Assembly: GCF_000685905.1 (NCBI RefSeq)
Contig: NZ_JMKZ01000002.1
Location: 62,001-126,000 of the forward strand
Direction of reading: 5' to 3'
Origin: Mycoplasmoides pirum ATCC 25960
GTDB taxonomy: Bacteria > Bacillota_I > Bacilli_A > Mycoplasmatales > Mycoplasmoidaceae
DNA length: 64,000 nucleotides
Part shown: positions 1-15,175 of the stretch, piece after piece
How positions within the stretch are numbered: the first letter of the stretch is position 1
How the letters are laid out: each line of letters starts with the position of its first letter
Made by a program: the position numbers and the translations under genes
The notes under the pieces: generated by a model
Told to the model about the DNA's origin: nothing
Databases searched by the model: none
What the model saw: only the letters and a program-made list of their open reading frames with translations

Positions 1-2854
<2,854 letters not shown>

Positions 2855-2882
2855 AAGAAAAGCCCTCGTGAATAAATTTTAA

Positions 2883-2899
2883 CAAAAAACGATTTTTTG
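2883..2899 (-). terminator. Possible weak hairpin between lipoprotein and ATPase genes
   Basis: A perfect 7-bp stem with a 3-base loop (CAAAAAA TCG TTTTTTG on the minus strand) lies between the lipoprotein stop and the ATPase start. The stem is nearly all A-T, so it could attenuate transcription or be chance in such AT-rich DNA. Confidence 0.25.
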
Positions 2900-2916
2900 A
2901 GTATTTATTTACTTAA

Positions 2917-5900
2917 TTATCTTCTTGGACGATTTAATCAAGCTACACCTAGTGAATCAAACAAACGCTTGTCACCTGTAGTAAATTTAGTTTGTTCATT
3001 ATTGACTTTGTTTTCATTTATCAAATTATTAATAGCTAGCCCTTGTGTTGAACTATCAGAAGCTTGGAAAGCAACAATAGATAAGAAAGTATCTAAATCT
3101 AAACCTAATCGTTTTTCATTAGTAGTACCATTAGAATCGTTTGCAGTAACTCAACCTTCTCCACCAATTTTTGATACATCTTCATAATTAATTTGCATTG
3201 CATATGCAGCAATTCTTGTTAAACGATTATTACCACTTTCAATTACCGGATCAGAAGATTGAACTTTAGTTGCTCGATCATTTACACTTGTTGTTGCCAA
3301 AGGTGCTTCTACTTTTTTATTACCAATAAATCCAGCAAATTTTGTGAAATAAGAATTTGAAGAACCATTCAATGCATCTATTTTTTCTTTTAATAAATTT
3401 TTCTTTTGACTAAATGAAAGTACAGGATTTCCATTTAAATCTGTTTGATAATATTGACTTAAATTTATGTTTGCGCGATTTTCAAGAGTTGCAGCAAGTT
3501 TATCTAATTCAGACAAAGTATTAATTCTTTCTAAATATTTAGATAAATTATCTTTTGAACTAAATGAACTTAATGAACCATTAGTTCCTGTAGTTCCATA
3601 ATTTGTAAATAATTGAGATAATACATTTGAATCAATTCCTGGTGTACCATCAAAAATAATTCCATTGAATCCATATAAGTTAGTTGTAGTTTTAGTAGTA
3701 CTGCCTGTTTGCCCATTAGAAGAAATTTCAGTTTTAGTGTAATAGTATGGATTAGAAGTATCGTTAAATGTATCAACAGTTGGGGGTACAGAACGTGTTT
3801 TCTTATTAGTGGTTGAATTTATTACATTGTATCAATTAGCATTGCTACCTTGTAAAAAATTAGGATTTGTTGAAAATTCAGTAATTGGATCAACAGGAGA
3901 AGAATTATTTGCACCATTAACAAATTTACTTGGATCTGCATGCATTGTTCAAGCAATTGCTGCATCTGTTCCTTCAAGAATAGCTTGTGTTAAAATGTTT
4001 TTAAAATTAACCAAATTATCTCTTAATAATCAATCTAATGTATATAATCATGTGTAATAACTAATTGAACTATCAGTTAATCAATTTTTATCAAATTGAA
4101 TATCTTTGAAAGAACTTACAATTTTGTCTAACGAATCTTGATCTGTAAAATTACCAAATGAATATCTAACTGAAGAAGAATATCATTGTGGCATTCAATA
4201 ATATCGATCAACAATAGATTTTAAAGTTGCATTATCAATCCCATAAACAAGATTATTAGCATCTACATTTGAAGAATTTGTAGTTGTAGTTTCTACAGCA
4301 TTATAAATATTTTTAAAATTTTGATTGTTTTGGAAATAAGCATCTTTTATATTATTTGTAATCGCAGAATTTGAAATATTAGATTGTAATGATTGATTTA
4401 AAGCTAAATCATAAGTGCTATCATTTGAATTCACAAATAACACTTGTGCATATTCTGTTTTTGATTTATCTTGAACAGTTAATTTTAAATCTGTAACTAA
4501 AGTTGATGTTTTAGCTTTAAAATCTTGCAATTTAGCACGTGTATTATCTCTAATTGTTTTTAAAGAATCAGTTTGTGTTGGAGTTGCTTTTGAACCAGAT
4601 GACGAACTATTATCAAAATTACCTTCATTAATGAAATATTTATTTAAACCAAAATAATTTCCATCCATTTGTCTAACATATGGTAATCTTGCAGCAATTC
4701 CAACTTTTTCTGGAGTAAAATTGGCTTCAAAATCTGAATAAGTTTTAGCTCAAGAATTTAACTTGTCATTTAAACTATTAACATTGTTTTGTAGTGCAAG
4801 AGCTTGTTGATAAGTTGAATAACTAGTTACATAGTCATTAATTTTTGTTTTTAAATTTTGGAAATCAGTTTTAAATTGTTGATTAGTAGATAAATCAAAA
4901 AAATTATCAATTGTTGTTGTTTCTTTTCCAGTTGTTTGTGTGTTGGTTGCAAATGTACCTTTTTTATCTAATGCATTGCTTAAAACAGAAAATAAAATTT
5001 GAGCTTTATTTTTATTAAATCAATTACTTAATGAATCTTTTAAATTAAAAGTATATGAAAGAGTACTACTTGACGGTAAAACATTTGCTAGCATAGCTCT
5101 AAATTTTAAAAATGTTTCTTGTTTTGCTATATCACGCTTTGAATTAGAATTATTAACATTGTTATTACTTGATGTTTGATTTAAATAATAAGAGCCACCA
5201 TCTATTCCCATTAAATTAACACCCTTAGATGTTCTAATTAAAATGAAATATTTACTATTATCAGTGTTAGTAGTAGTAGTAGTAGTAGGCTTGATGACGC
5301 TAAACAAACCATAACCAGTGTTATTTGAATTAGCTAATTGTTTATAAGATTCATAAAAAGTATCGTTAATAGTTGTATTAACATTTGTAAATGATGTATC
5401 TATATAAGAATATGAACTATCTTTCGGATCATTAGAATTATTTTTTTCATCTTTCGCAACGCCAATTGCTACGCTGTTTGATCCAGAACTAGGAGGAGTA
5501 GTTGTTGTTGTTGTTTGTAAAATAAAATTATTCATTACATTAAAATCTTTATCTTGAGAAGAAGAAGAAGAAGAACCTGACAACACTGTAGATCCAACAT
5601 CATCTCTATCTGTATCATTGATTAGACTCAAATATTGTTGAATAAAACCTGCAGGAATAGTTGCATCATCTGATGAAAATAAATCACTAGATGTCATTAA
5701 TTGCTTAGTTGATTCACCTTGAGTATATTGTTTGCCAAAGTCAATTTCACCATTTGAACCAACAAATTGATCTAAACCTGTTTTAGTAGTAGTAGTAGTA
5801 TTACCATTTGTAGAAGTAACTTGTGTTGATCCAGAAACAACATGTTTATAACCAGCAGAACCGTTAGTGTTTGCTGGTTGATCTAAATTATTCTCCATAA

Positions 5901-6723
5901 CTTGGAATTGATAAGATTCAGTTAAATTATCAGTACCAATAATATCTTTATTAAAAATTAAATCTAATCCATTATTTTTTGGTTTTCCATTGTTAAATGA
6001 AACTATTGATAAAAGATTAGGATTTTCTTGCTGAACTCATTGACTAAAAATTTCATTTTGAATTTGTGCATATGTTTGATTTACATTATTGATATCAGCC
6101 AAATTGTCAGAAACATATCCGTTAACATTATTTGTAAATTTAATGTTATTTCAATTTGCTGAATTTCTTAATTGATCTATAGTAGGATTTTGAACTTTTT
6201 GATCTGAACCAACATAATTTAAAAATAAGTTATTAAAAATTTGACTAGTGAAATCATTAAAAATTTTTTCATTTAATTTAGCTTTTTTATAACTTGCTTC
6301 TGTTCCGCCATTTTGATCAAAATAATTTTTTTGCAATTCAACTAAATAATCATTACCTTGTGATTCTTTCAAATCTTTAATTAACTTTTTATAATCATCG
6401 TCAACTACGTCAACAAAATTTTGATATCTACTACGAACTGAAGGATTACCGTTATTTTTGTATCATGATTCTAAAACATCAGCTAATTTGGAATTTAAAA
6501 AAGCTTCAAAACCAGATGTTTCCATTAAAGATCTAGTTACAATTTCGTTTGTTGTGTTTGTTGAAAAATTACCAAATCCAATGCTGCTTGAAGCTGGAAA
6601 CAATTGATTTACAACTTGGGCACTAGGTCCACAACTTGTAACTATGATACCAACAATTCCTGCAATTGTTAAAGAAGCACTTAAACTAATTATTTTTGTT
6701 TTTTTAGAAATGTGTTTTTTCAT
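2917..6723 (-). CDS. Large surface lipoprotein, downstream paralogue of a tandem pair
   Basis: 1268 residues, exported and lipid-anchored. A Lys-rich start, a hydrophobic helix and the lipobox IVTSC put the acylated Cys at residue 31. The mature part is Ser/Thr/Asn-rich. It shares several blocks with the gene just upstream: a conserved GIDGGxYYL segment followed by a RDIxKQ...FLxFR segment, and a C-terminal block ending GDKRLFDSLG before the last dozen residues. The layout recalls the large lipoproteins of the M. pneumoniae MG185/MG260 type, but I cannot confirm the family. Trinucleotide tracts encode runs of Thr and Ser near residues 305-490. ATG start with an AAGGAA ribosome site; 24 bases follow the upstream paralogue, so the two are probably one operon. 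Function unknown; surface exposure is inferred. Confidence 0.9.
5268..5798. repeat. Cluster of in-frame trinucleotide tracts in lipoprotein gene
   Basis: Plus-strand tracts are (TAG)7 at 5268-5288, (GTT)5 at 5501-5515, (GAA)6 at 5558-5575 and (TAG)5 at 5784-5798. They encode poly-Thr, poly-Thr, poly-Ser and poly-Thr. Slippage would change length by whole residues without breaking the frame. Confidence 0.9.
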
Positions 6724-6747
6724 AATAAATTCCTTTTGGTAATCTTA

Positions 6748-9700
6748 TTAGATGTTAATTGGTAATCCTCAACGTGATGTTAATGCATCTAATAAACGCT
6801 TATCTCCAATTTTTGTTCTTCCTACAGATTTATCTGCATTAATATTAGTATTAATTAAATTAGTTATTGCACTAGATTGAGATCCAGAATCTAAAGCTTG
6901 AATTGCAACTACAGCTAAAAATTCATCAATTGATAATCCTAATCTTCCAGAAGAATTAGTGTCGTTTTTTGCAGTAATATTTGATGATGTTCCCATTCAA
7001 TTGTTTGTTCCTAAATTTTGAACATCATCAATGTTGATTTGACTCATGTATGTAGGTAACAATTGTGTAAAATCATTTGAAAGGACAGGTTCAGATGCAG
7101 CTATATCAGTAGTTGATTTTTTATGACCTATATATCCTGTATAACGATTAAATGCTTTATCTGGTATTTTAGAATTATCATTCATTAATGTAACTAACGC
7201 TGCATTTTTAGTTGAAATATCTGTGTTGTTTGGACTTAATGATGGTTCTGAAATTTCTACACCAATATTCTCAACTAAAAAATTAATAAATGTATCTAAA
7301 TCTCTATTAGTATTTAAATTGTTTTGAATATATTTTACAACACTATCGCGTGATGAACCATATGCAAATAAAGAGCCTGTAGGAATGTTGTTGCCGCTAC
7401 CATTCGATGTAGTTGGAACTTCAGGTGATTTAGCAAATTGGGAATACAAAACATTATCTAATGCTTCATTTGTTTTTTTATCACCTTGAACAGATAAACC
7501 TATAAAACCAAATTTCATATCTGAATATGTTGTAGAATTACCTGTAGTTGCTGAAGTAAATGTTGCACTATATGGGTAATTTAAATTATTAGATTTTTCA
7601 GGAATTGCAGGAGAATTAACTGAATTCATTCAATTTGTAGGTGCGCCTCAGAAATAATAAGGATTATCGGGAAATTTAGTTATTGGATTGTTTGATGATG
7701 AAAGTGCAGTTTTTGGATTTGCAGAAATTGGAACAGTTCATGAAACTAAAGCACTAGTTCCAGTTTGAATTTGTGAATTTAAAATTGATTTAAAGTTAGC
7801 TAAATTATCTCTTAACAATCATTCAAAAGTGTATAAATAAGTGAAATATTTAATAGCCTCATCACTATTTAAATTTTTTGCAAAATTTTCTTGTTCTAAA
7901 ACATTATTCAAAATATTGTTATAACTACTAAATTTATCGCTATCAGAATTACCATTTGTAGTTTTTGTATTAATAGTTCCATAACTTATTTTATTTGCAT
8001 TAGAGCTATTTAAAATATTTTCAGCATAAAAATAATTTGTTATATTTTGAATTTTAGAAGCAATTGATGAAAAAATACCTGAAGTTTTAATTTTACCTGT
8101 TGTAAAATCATAAAAATTACTAAATGAACTATTATTTTGAAAATATTTTGATTTAACTAAATTAGTAACATTTGTAGAAGAAATACCAGCATTAATTGCT
8201 AGATTAATAGGCAATGTAAAAAAATCATCGGCATTACTTTTTAATAAAACTATTTGCGAATATGTTGGTGCAGTTTGAACAGTTAAGTTTAATGATTCTG
8301 CCAAATTTTTAGCTGATGTTGAAATTTTATTATTTAAAGTATTTCTTAAATTTACAAAATAACTTCTTGTTCCAGTAGGATTTGTAGAAAAATCATTAGA
8401 TTTTGGTAATGAAAAAGCACTGTTAGTTGAATCAAGAATACCATTTTCATATGCCAAATTTTGATAATAATATTCTAATGAAGGAATTGAACCGTCATTA
8501 GCTTGAACATTTGGTATTCTTCCAGCTATTCCATTATTGGCACTAACATTTTGTTTATCATTTTCTGTATACTTTTCACCACGTTCAGTAAATTTATCTC
8601 GCATCCCTTTTATTGCAGTTTCAATTTTAGTTAAAACTGTGTTTTGTTGCATTGCAGAAACATAATCTTTAATTTTGTTATAAACATTTTCAAAAGCATC
8701 TTTTAAATTTTTATTGGATGCTAAAGATAAAAAACCATTACCATTATTTAAATCATTCTCAAATGCTTCATATATGAATAATGAAGGCTTGGTATTAAAT
8801 AAAGTTTGAATTTGTGTAGTTGAATTGAATGAGTAATCTTTATTTTTTTCATTGTAATTTAGTTTTTTAAATAAAGATCTAAACAATAAGAATTGTTTTT
8901 GTTTTTCAATATCACGAATTGATTTATTTGTAGTTGAATTTGTATTTCCATTACCATTATTTAATGATTGAGATGTAATATAATACTTACCACCATCAAT
9001 TCCCATTATATGAACACCATCAGAACCACGAGATAATAAAAATTGATTTACAACTGTATCATTTTTAGATGCATTAGAATTAATTGATGATGTTAATTTT
9101 TGAGTTGCAATATCATAAATATAAGTTTTTTGTGCTTCATCTGTTGATTCTAATAAAGAATAATTTTTATATTGACCATTACTTATGTTTTTTGCATTAT
9201 CAGAAAAAAATGTGCGAGTATCATTAGATTCCTTTTCTCTAGCAAAGTCTAATGATGTATACATTGATTCTTTGTCATTACTATCTTTTTTTCTCAAAAA
9301 AGCATTCATAATATTTTCTTGAGAATTAATTTCTTGTGGCTGACCTAAATTAGTCGTTGCATATCCATCAATAGCCAAATTTAAATATTGATTAACATAT
9401 GCAGAGGAAAATAATGCGTCATATGTATCAAACATATCAAATGCATTCATTAATAATTTTCCACCAGAATCCATAGAGTATTCAGTTGGAATGTCAATAG
9501 TACCATTACTAGTATCTAAAAATTTATTTAGACCATTATTCCCGCCTACTAACAAATTCCACAATCCAGCAGGAGATTTTGCTGGATTGTCACTATATGG
9601 ATTAAATACTTGAAACTCATAAGAAGGTGAAATTGATGGGTTTACTTTATCATTAAAAATATTAGAAAAACCAACTTTAGGTGTTTCATTAGTTAATACA

Positions 9701-10446
9701 ACACGTGATAATAAATTTGGATTTTCTTGTTTAACTCATTGAGTTGCTAAAAAATCTTGAATATCAGCAAACATCTGATTGTTATTGTTTATATTATCAA
9801 CTGCATTTGTAGGATTTGAAATATATTTTGAATCAGTGTGTTGATTTGTATATTTTAATTTAGATCAATTGTTTTGTTTTAGTAAATCATCTCTACTAAC
9901 TTGAGTTACAACATGACCATTATCATTTGTATAATTTAAAAAATCAGTTGCAAAAATAGAATTTTGAAACTCTAATAAAGCTTTTTTAGCTAATTCTGTT
10001 TGTTTCCAAGAAGCTTCAGTTCCGCCATTTGAATCTAATGGACCTATTTGTAAATTTAAAAGATAGTTATTACGATGTTGATCACGATATGTTTGAACTT
10101 CATTGTCTCAAGATTTATCAACCTCTTTAACTCAATCATCGTACTTATCAGATAATTGTTTCAAAGGATTATTTTTATAAAAAGATAACAAAACATTACC
10201 CATAACTGAATCCATAAAAGCAACAAATGCACTATCATCAGTTAACACTTGACTAGTTAAATCTTTAACATTTAATCCTACTTCGTTATCACCAAATTGG
10301 TTTCCGGGTTTAAATAGTGATTTAACATTTGAATCTGTAGGAATCGCTGAACAACTAGATAACAAAACAGTAGCAAAAGCAATAGCACTAATGCTTAACA
10401 ATCAAATTGATTTACGTTTATACTTTCGCAAACTTATTTTTTTCAA
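6748..10446 (-). CDS. Large surface lipoprotein, upstream paralogue of a tandem pair
   Basis: 1232 residues. No ATG lies upstream of the signal peptide. The best start is TTG at 10446, which gives a Lys/Arg-rich N-terminus, a hydrophobic helix and the lipobox LLSSC (acylated Cys32), with a strong AAGGTGA ribosome site six bases upstream. Like its neighbour it is Ser/Asn/Thr-rich, has the GIDGGKYYI segment followed by RDIEKQ...FLLFR, and ends with a GDKRLLDAL block. The two proteins are diverged paralogues from tandem duplication. It is the first gene of the lipoprotein-lipoprotein-ATPase unit and has its own promoter candidate. Role unknown; adhesion or antigen display is a reasonable inference for such pairs in mycoplasmas. 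Confidence 0.9.
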
Positions 10447-10506
10447 TTTAAATTCACCTTAAAAGATTAATTTATTTATCAAATTTGACAAAATAAAATA
10501 TAAAAG

Positions 10507-10512
10507 ATTATA
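10507..10512 (-). promoter_or_regulatory. -10 box candidate for the lipoprotein operon
   Basis: A perfect TATAAT on the minus strand lies about 60 bases before the TTG start of the first lipoprotein gene and just after the terminator of the preceding gene. No convincing -35 box is seen, as is usual in mycoplasmas. Confidence 0.5.
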
Positions 10513-10534
10513 CAATATATGATTATTCTATTTA

Positions 10535-10570
10535 CAAATAAAAGATTTTCCTAAATTTTTAAGAAAATCT
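10535..10570 (-). terminator. Intrinsic terminator after the EAGR-box protein gene
   Basis: An 8-bp outer stem, AGATTTTC at 10543-10550 paired with GAAAATCT at 10563-10570, has further inner pairing (TAAA/TTTA). On the minus strand it is followed by TTTTATTT. It lies 38 bases past the stop of the EAGR-box gene and separates it from the lipoprotein operon. Confidence 0.65.
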
Positions 10571-10607
10571 AATAAATATTTTATTTTTATATTTTTAATT
10601 AACAATT

Positions 10608-12944
10608 TTAAAACTTAGTTAAAAAATCATCATTTAATAAACTATCTAAATCAGAAGTTCTATCAGGTTTTAGTGATTCAAACTCATCTGTAAACATATT
10701 TGATGTTGTATTAAATCTAGAAAAATCATCATCTAATAAATTTGAAAAATTTGTAATTCCTGAAGTGTTTGTAAATTCATTTGTATCAAACATATTGAAT
10801 TCATTAGTATCAAATAAATTAGATTTTTTAGAATATTTATTATTAAATGATGGAATCAAATCTTTACCATTAGAACTTAATGAATCAAAATTAACTAAAT
10901 CAAAATTACTTAACATATTTTGATATTGATCTTGAGCACGTCTAATTGAATTAAAATTGGATTCTAATAAGTGTAAACTTCTATTTCCAGGGTGTAAATT
11001 TGTAACTAGACGTTGAATTTTGGTAATATCATTTTGAATACGTAGCATACGCTTTTCATAACAGTTTCTTACATTATTTAAATTAGTTTGAAGTATACGT
11101 AAACGTTGATCATTTTCTTTGATAGAATAAATCAAATGTCCATTGTAATCTTGAAGATGTTGTAAATTATCAAAATCTTTACCACTAGCGGATTGAGTAT
11201 TACCATCAGCCAATGCACGCATCAATTCAGCCTTTTTACAAGCAATTTGATGTTCATTTTCTTTATATTCAATTCTTAATTTTTCAGAATTACGAGTTAA
11301 AGAATTAATTTCATATTTTAAATCTTGTGAAATTCGTTTATAAATATTAGCAGATTTTTGTCGTGATTTTCCTAAGAAATCAAACATCTTAGATAACGAT
11401 AATTTAATTGTTTCATCATAATTTTCAGAATCAAATAAATCGTTTTCTGAAATATCAACAGGATTTTGTCCAGATATAATTTCAGCTAATAAATCATTGT
11501 AACCTTTTTCTGGTTGTGAAATATAATCATCATCTAATAATGATTGTTTTGGAACTTCTTTAGTTGTTTCATAATCGTTCAAGTTACTACTATTTGATAG
11601 TGGTAAATCAATATTCATATTGTTAGTCATAATAGAATCACCCTTTAAATTGTCATAATTATAATCAAATGTTTTTTCTAATATAGAGTTATTTGGTATT
11701 TCAATATTATTATCATATGTATTAATATTATTTTTTTCAACATTGGAATTATCTAAATAATTAGATGAAGAAATTGATAAATTATTTGAATCTATTGATG
11801 AAGGTACAAAATCATTAAGATTGTTTGACGTTTCAACAGATTGATTATTAATTTCATTTGGAAGTGATAATAATACTTCTGTAGTATATTGAACACCAAC
11901 TCCTAATTCACGTTCTTTAATAGTAACTGGTTCATCAGGCGTTGAAATTAAATCAGGAGTTAATGTAGTTGTATTTGGAACAAATTGGTCATTAGAATAT
12001 ACAACATTATTGATTAATGAAGAATTATCTTGAACAGAAGGTTGAATTTGATTTAAATTAGAGAAATTTGAATTTTCTAATTCATTTTGATTGATAATTT
12101 GAGTTTCAGCATTATTTGAAACAACATTATATACGCTATCAAATTGTGGTTCATTAATATTGAATTCTGGATTAATTACTTCATTTTGACTATTTATGAA
12201 TTTATTTTGTTGTTCTATTTCTTCTTGTTGGTTAACAACTTGGTTATATGATATTTCTTGAGGTTGAACTTCATTAACTAGAGTTGGTTGTTCAAAAGAA
12301 ATTTGTTCTTGTTGAATTGGTTCTTGGTATTGTTGAACTTCTTCAATTACTGGAGTTGGTTGTTCAAAAGAAATTTGTTCTTGTTGAATTGGTTCTTGGG
12401 ATTGTTGAACTTCTTCAACTACTGGAGTTGGTTGTTCAAAAGCAATTTGTTCTTGTTGAATTGGTTCTTGGGATTGTTGAACTTCTTCAACTACTGGAGT
12501 TGGTTGTTCAATGATAGATTCTTCTACATTTTGTTCTTCATTTAAATGTCAATTATTGTCATCATCAAAATAACCTGATCATTGTCAGTTATTATTTTCA
12601 TCATAATGCCCATAACCTTCTACTCCAACAAATTGTTCTCAATATTCACCAGAAGAACCATCTGTTTGAAAAACAAAATTATTGCCTTCTGCATCATACA
12701 ATGCTGATATATCCAAAATATCTCCACTATATGGATCGTAATATTGATTATTTTCAGAATCGTATGAAATGTAATAACCATTTCCATCAGCATCATATGC
12801 TATTTGAATAGAACCATCACTAGGCAGTTCATCATCATTTGAATTTGCTGTTGGTTCTAAACCAATATCACCAAAGATTGCTTCAGGATTTTGTTCACCT
12901 GTTATTTCTTGTGAATTAGTATCTGTTTTTTTCTTTTTTGCCAC
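10608..12944 (-). CDS. EAGR-box terminal-organelle-like cytoskeletal protein (HMW1/P65/TopJ type)
   Basis: 778 residues. After a Lys-rich start comes an acidic, Tyr/Gly-rich stretch, then a clear EAGR box (enriched in aromatic and glycine residues) at about residues 96-133, with GHYDENNNWQW and GYFDDDNNWH. Next are three 24-residue Pro/Gln/Glu repeats (about 149-221), a long Asn/Ser-rich acidic linker, a coiled-coil segment at about residues 520-680, and an Asn/Phe/Asp-rich tail. EAGR boxes are known from attachment-organelle proteins of the M. pneumoniae cluster (HMW1, P65, TopJ). There is no J-domain, so it is closer to HMW1/P65 in layout. The start is GTG with a weak ribosome site. Probably cytoplasmic and structural. 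The EAGR box is seen directly; the organelle role is inferred. Confidence 0.85.
12281..12510 (-). repeat. 72-bp tandem repeat, 3.2 copies, in EAGR-box gene
   Basis: Units begin at 12281, 12353 and 12425, with a partial fourth from 12497. Each encodes a 24-residue Pro/Gln/Glu-rich unit containing QQEQISFEQPTPV. Copies differ by only a few bases and the length is a multiple of three, so copy-number change keeps the frame. The repeat creates false open frames on the plus strand. Confidence 0.95.
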
Positions 12945-13313
12945 TTTTAAAATCCAATCTATGTGGTTTTCAATAAATGCATATATTAAAATTCTAAATA
13001 ATTATACTAATAAATTTTATGTTTTTTATAAAGTAATTTTAACTATAGTACTTTTAAAATCAATTTGACAGCTTTGCTTATTGTTGTTTTTTTTAATTAG
13101 ATAATTTAAAAATAAAAATTAACTAAACGGAATATTGAAAATTTTGTATTTTATTAATTTACTAAAATTTAATTTAGTTTATGTTTTTATAAATTTAAAT
13201 AATTTTCATAATTAAAATAATTGCAATTTGAATAATAGTTTCTCTCTATATTATTTTCAATAAAGATATTTGTATTAATCATTAAGACATTTAAGGTTAT
13301 ACTTTTTTAATAT
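12945..13313. other. 369-bp intergenic region between sufB and the EAGR-box gene
   Basis: Very AT-rich with no credible gene on either strand. It holds the -10 candidate of the EAGR-box gene near its left end. I see no strong terminator hairpin after sufB and no RNA gene. Confidence 0.6.
13001..13006 (-). promoter_or_regulatory. -10 box candidate for the EAGR-box gene
   Basis: A perfect TATAAT on the minus strand lies about 57 bases before the GTG start. The -35 region is not recognisable. Confidence 0.45.
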
Positions 13314-14720
13314 TTATCCTACTGAACCTGTCATATCCATTGCAAGTAACTTATTTAATTCAATAGCATATTCCATTGGTAATTCTTTTGCAAAAGGTTC
13401 TAAAAAACCCATTAAAATTAAATTTTCAGCAACATCTTGCGGAATACCACGACTCATCATATAAAACAATTGTTCTTCACTTATATTGGATACTTTTGCT
13501 TCATGTTCTAATTGCGATTCTTTATTCTGAATAATTTCTACAGGTAATGTATCAGTTCTTGAAATTTTATCCATTAATAATGTATCACATTCAACTTTAC
13601 TAGAAGAATTCAAAGCATGTGGACCAATTTGAACAAATCCACGATAACAAGTATTTCCACCATTCACAGAAACAGATTTAGAAACAATTTTAGATTTAGT
13701 GTCTGGTGCTAAATGAATCATTTTTGCACCAGCATCTTGAATAATTCCTACATTATTAGCAATAGCTATTGAAATACATTCTGAAGTTGCATATCTTCCG
13801 GCTAAAATAGTTGATGGATATTTCATATTTAATTTAGAACCAATATTGCCATCAATTCAAGACATCTTAGCGTTCTCATAAGCAATGGATCGCTTTGTTA
13901 CTAAATTAATAACATTATTTGATCAATTCTGAATTGTTGTATATCTTACCGTTGAATTTTTATGTGCGAAAACTTCAACAACAGCACAATGCAAATTATC
14001 TTCTACATAAACAGGTGCAGTACATCCTTCGACATAATGACATTTAGCGCCCTCATCAACAATAATGATTGTTCTTTCAAATTGACCAACTCGTTTTCCA
14101 TTAATTCTAAAATATGCTTGTAATGGTTTTGGAACAACAACATTTTTAGGAACATACACAAAAGAACCACCAGATCAAAACGCGGTATTTAGCGCAGCAA
14201 ATTTATTGTCATTCATTTGAACTAATTTTGCAAAATACTTTTGAAAAAGTTCAGGATACATTTTTAATGCTGTATCTGTGTCTGTAAATATAACTCCTAA
14301 ATCGTTTAATTCTTTTTGAACATTTTGATAAACAGTTTCAGAATCGTATTGTGTCGAAACACCATTTAAAAATTTTGCTTCTGCTTCATGTATTCCAAGT
14401 TTTTTAAAAGTTTCTTTAATTTTTTTAGGAATTTTATCTCATGAATTGTTTTTTCTTTCTTTTGTTGGCTTAGAATACATAATAGCTTCATCATAATTAA
14501 TAAATGATAAATCAGGACCAAAATTAGGATTAGGCATTTTAAGAAAAATTTTTAATGCTTTTAATCTAATATCCAGCATTCACTTAGGTTCATTTTTAAA
14601 TTTTGATATTTCGCGAACTATTTTTTCAGAAATCCCTTGTTTAGTTTTGAATAATGAAATATCTCCATCATTAAAACCAAATTGATATTTTTTCTTGAAA
14701 TCTCTTTTAGAAACACTCAT
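13314..14720 (-). CDS. sufB: Fe-S cluster assembly scaffold protein SufB
   Basis: 468 residues, the usual SufB length. SufB forms the SufBCD scaffold on which Fe-S clusters are built. Recognisable segments include [12 protein letters not shown], the [12 protein letters not shown] block, AKMSWIDGN, and the C-terminal [12 protein letters not shown] motif followed by [10 protein letters not shown], all matching the SufB/SufD beta-helix family. It is the last gene of sufC-sufD-sufS-sufU-sufB and starts two bases after the sufU stop, with AAAAGGA upstream inside sufU. Cytoplasmic. Confidence 0.96.
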
Positions 14721-14722
14721 TA

Positions 14723-15175
14723 TTAAAGTCCTTTTAGATAAATATTGATGCGTTCTGCAACATTAGATGCGCAAATAATACGATTTGATTGTTTATAAAT
14801 TTGATTAAATAAAAATAATAATTCAGGAAAATCATTTTTAGGTTGTTTACCATTACATACTAATTCTAGATAATTAACTAACAAATTAGATGCTTCTTTT
14901 ATCGTTTTATTTATTAAACATTCTAATAAAATATCAGTACTAGTTAAAGAAATAACACAACCTTCACCTATAAATTTTGCATCTTGGATAATTTCATCTT
15001 TAATATATAAATAAATATCAAAATTATCACTACAAGATCTTGAAACAGCCTGTAACATTGCATATTTAGACTTTAATTTATTAAATTCAGATTCATTAAT
15101 CAAATATTGTGGATTTGAATACCGATCAACTAAAAAAGTTCGACGATAATTGTCGTCATTATACCAAGCCGACAA
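14723..15175 (-). CDS. sufU: Fe-S assembly sulfur-acceptor protein SufU
   Basis: 150 residues. SufU takes persulfide sulfur from SufS and passes it to the SufBCD scaffold. The family residues are present: Cys48 and Asp50 in SCSDN, Cys73 in FIGEGC, and Cys135 near the C-terminus. The N-terminal YRRTFLVDRYSNP resembles the usual helix with HYKNP. I chose the TTG at 15175 because AGGTGA lies five bases before it; a GTG at 15184 in the same frame is possible but overlaps that site. The gene overlaps the sufS stop by 17 bases, so translation is probably coupled. Confidence 0.87.
   Translation of the reverse strand: MSAWYNDDNYRRTFLVDRYSNPQYLINESEFNKLKSKYAMLQAVSRSCSDNFDIYLYIKDEIIQDAKFIGEGCVISLTSTDILLECLINKTIKEASNLLVNYLELVCNGKQPKNDFPELLFLFNQIYKQSNRIICASNVAERINIYLKGL

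Noticed and set aside
3570-3776. Minus-strand frame of 68 residues
   Set aside because: Out of frame with the lipoprotein gene that covers it and has no independent support.
12284-12545. Two overlapping plus-strand open frames of repeated Leu/Phe-rich peptides
   Set aside because: Antisense of the 72-bp repeat in the EAGR-box gene; the minus-strand frame is long, continuous and has the EAGR motif.
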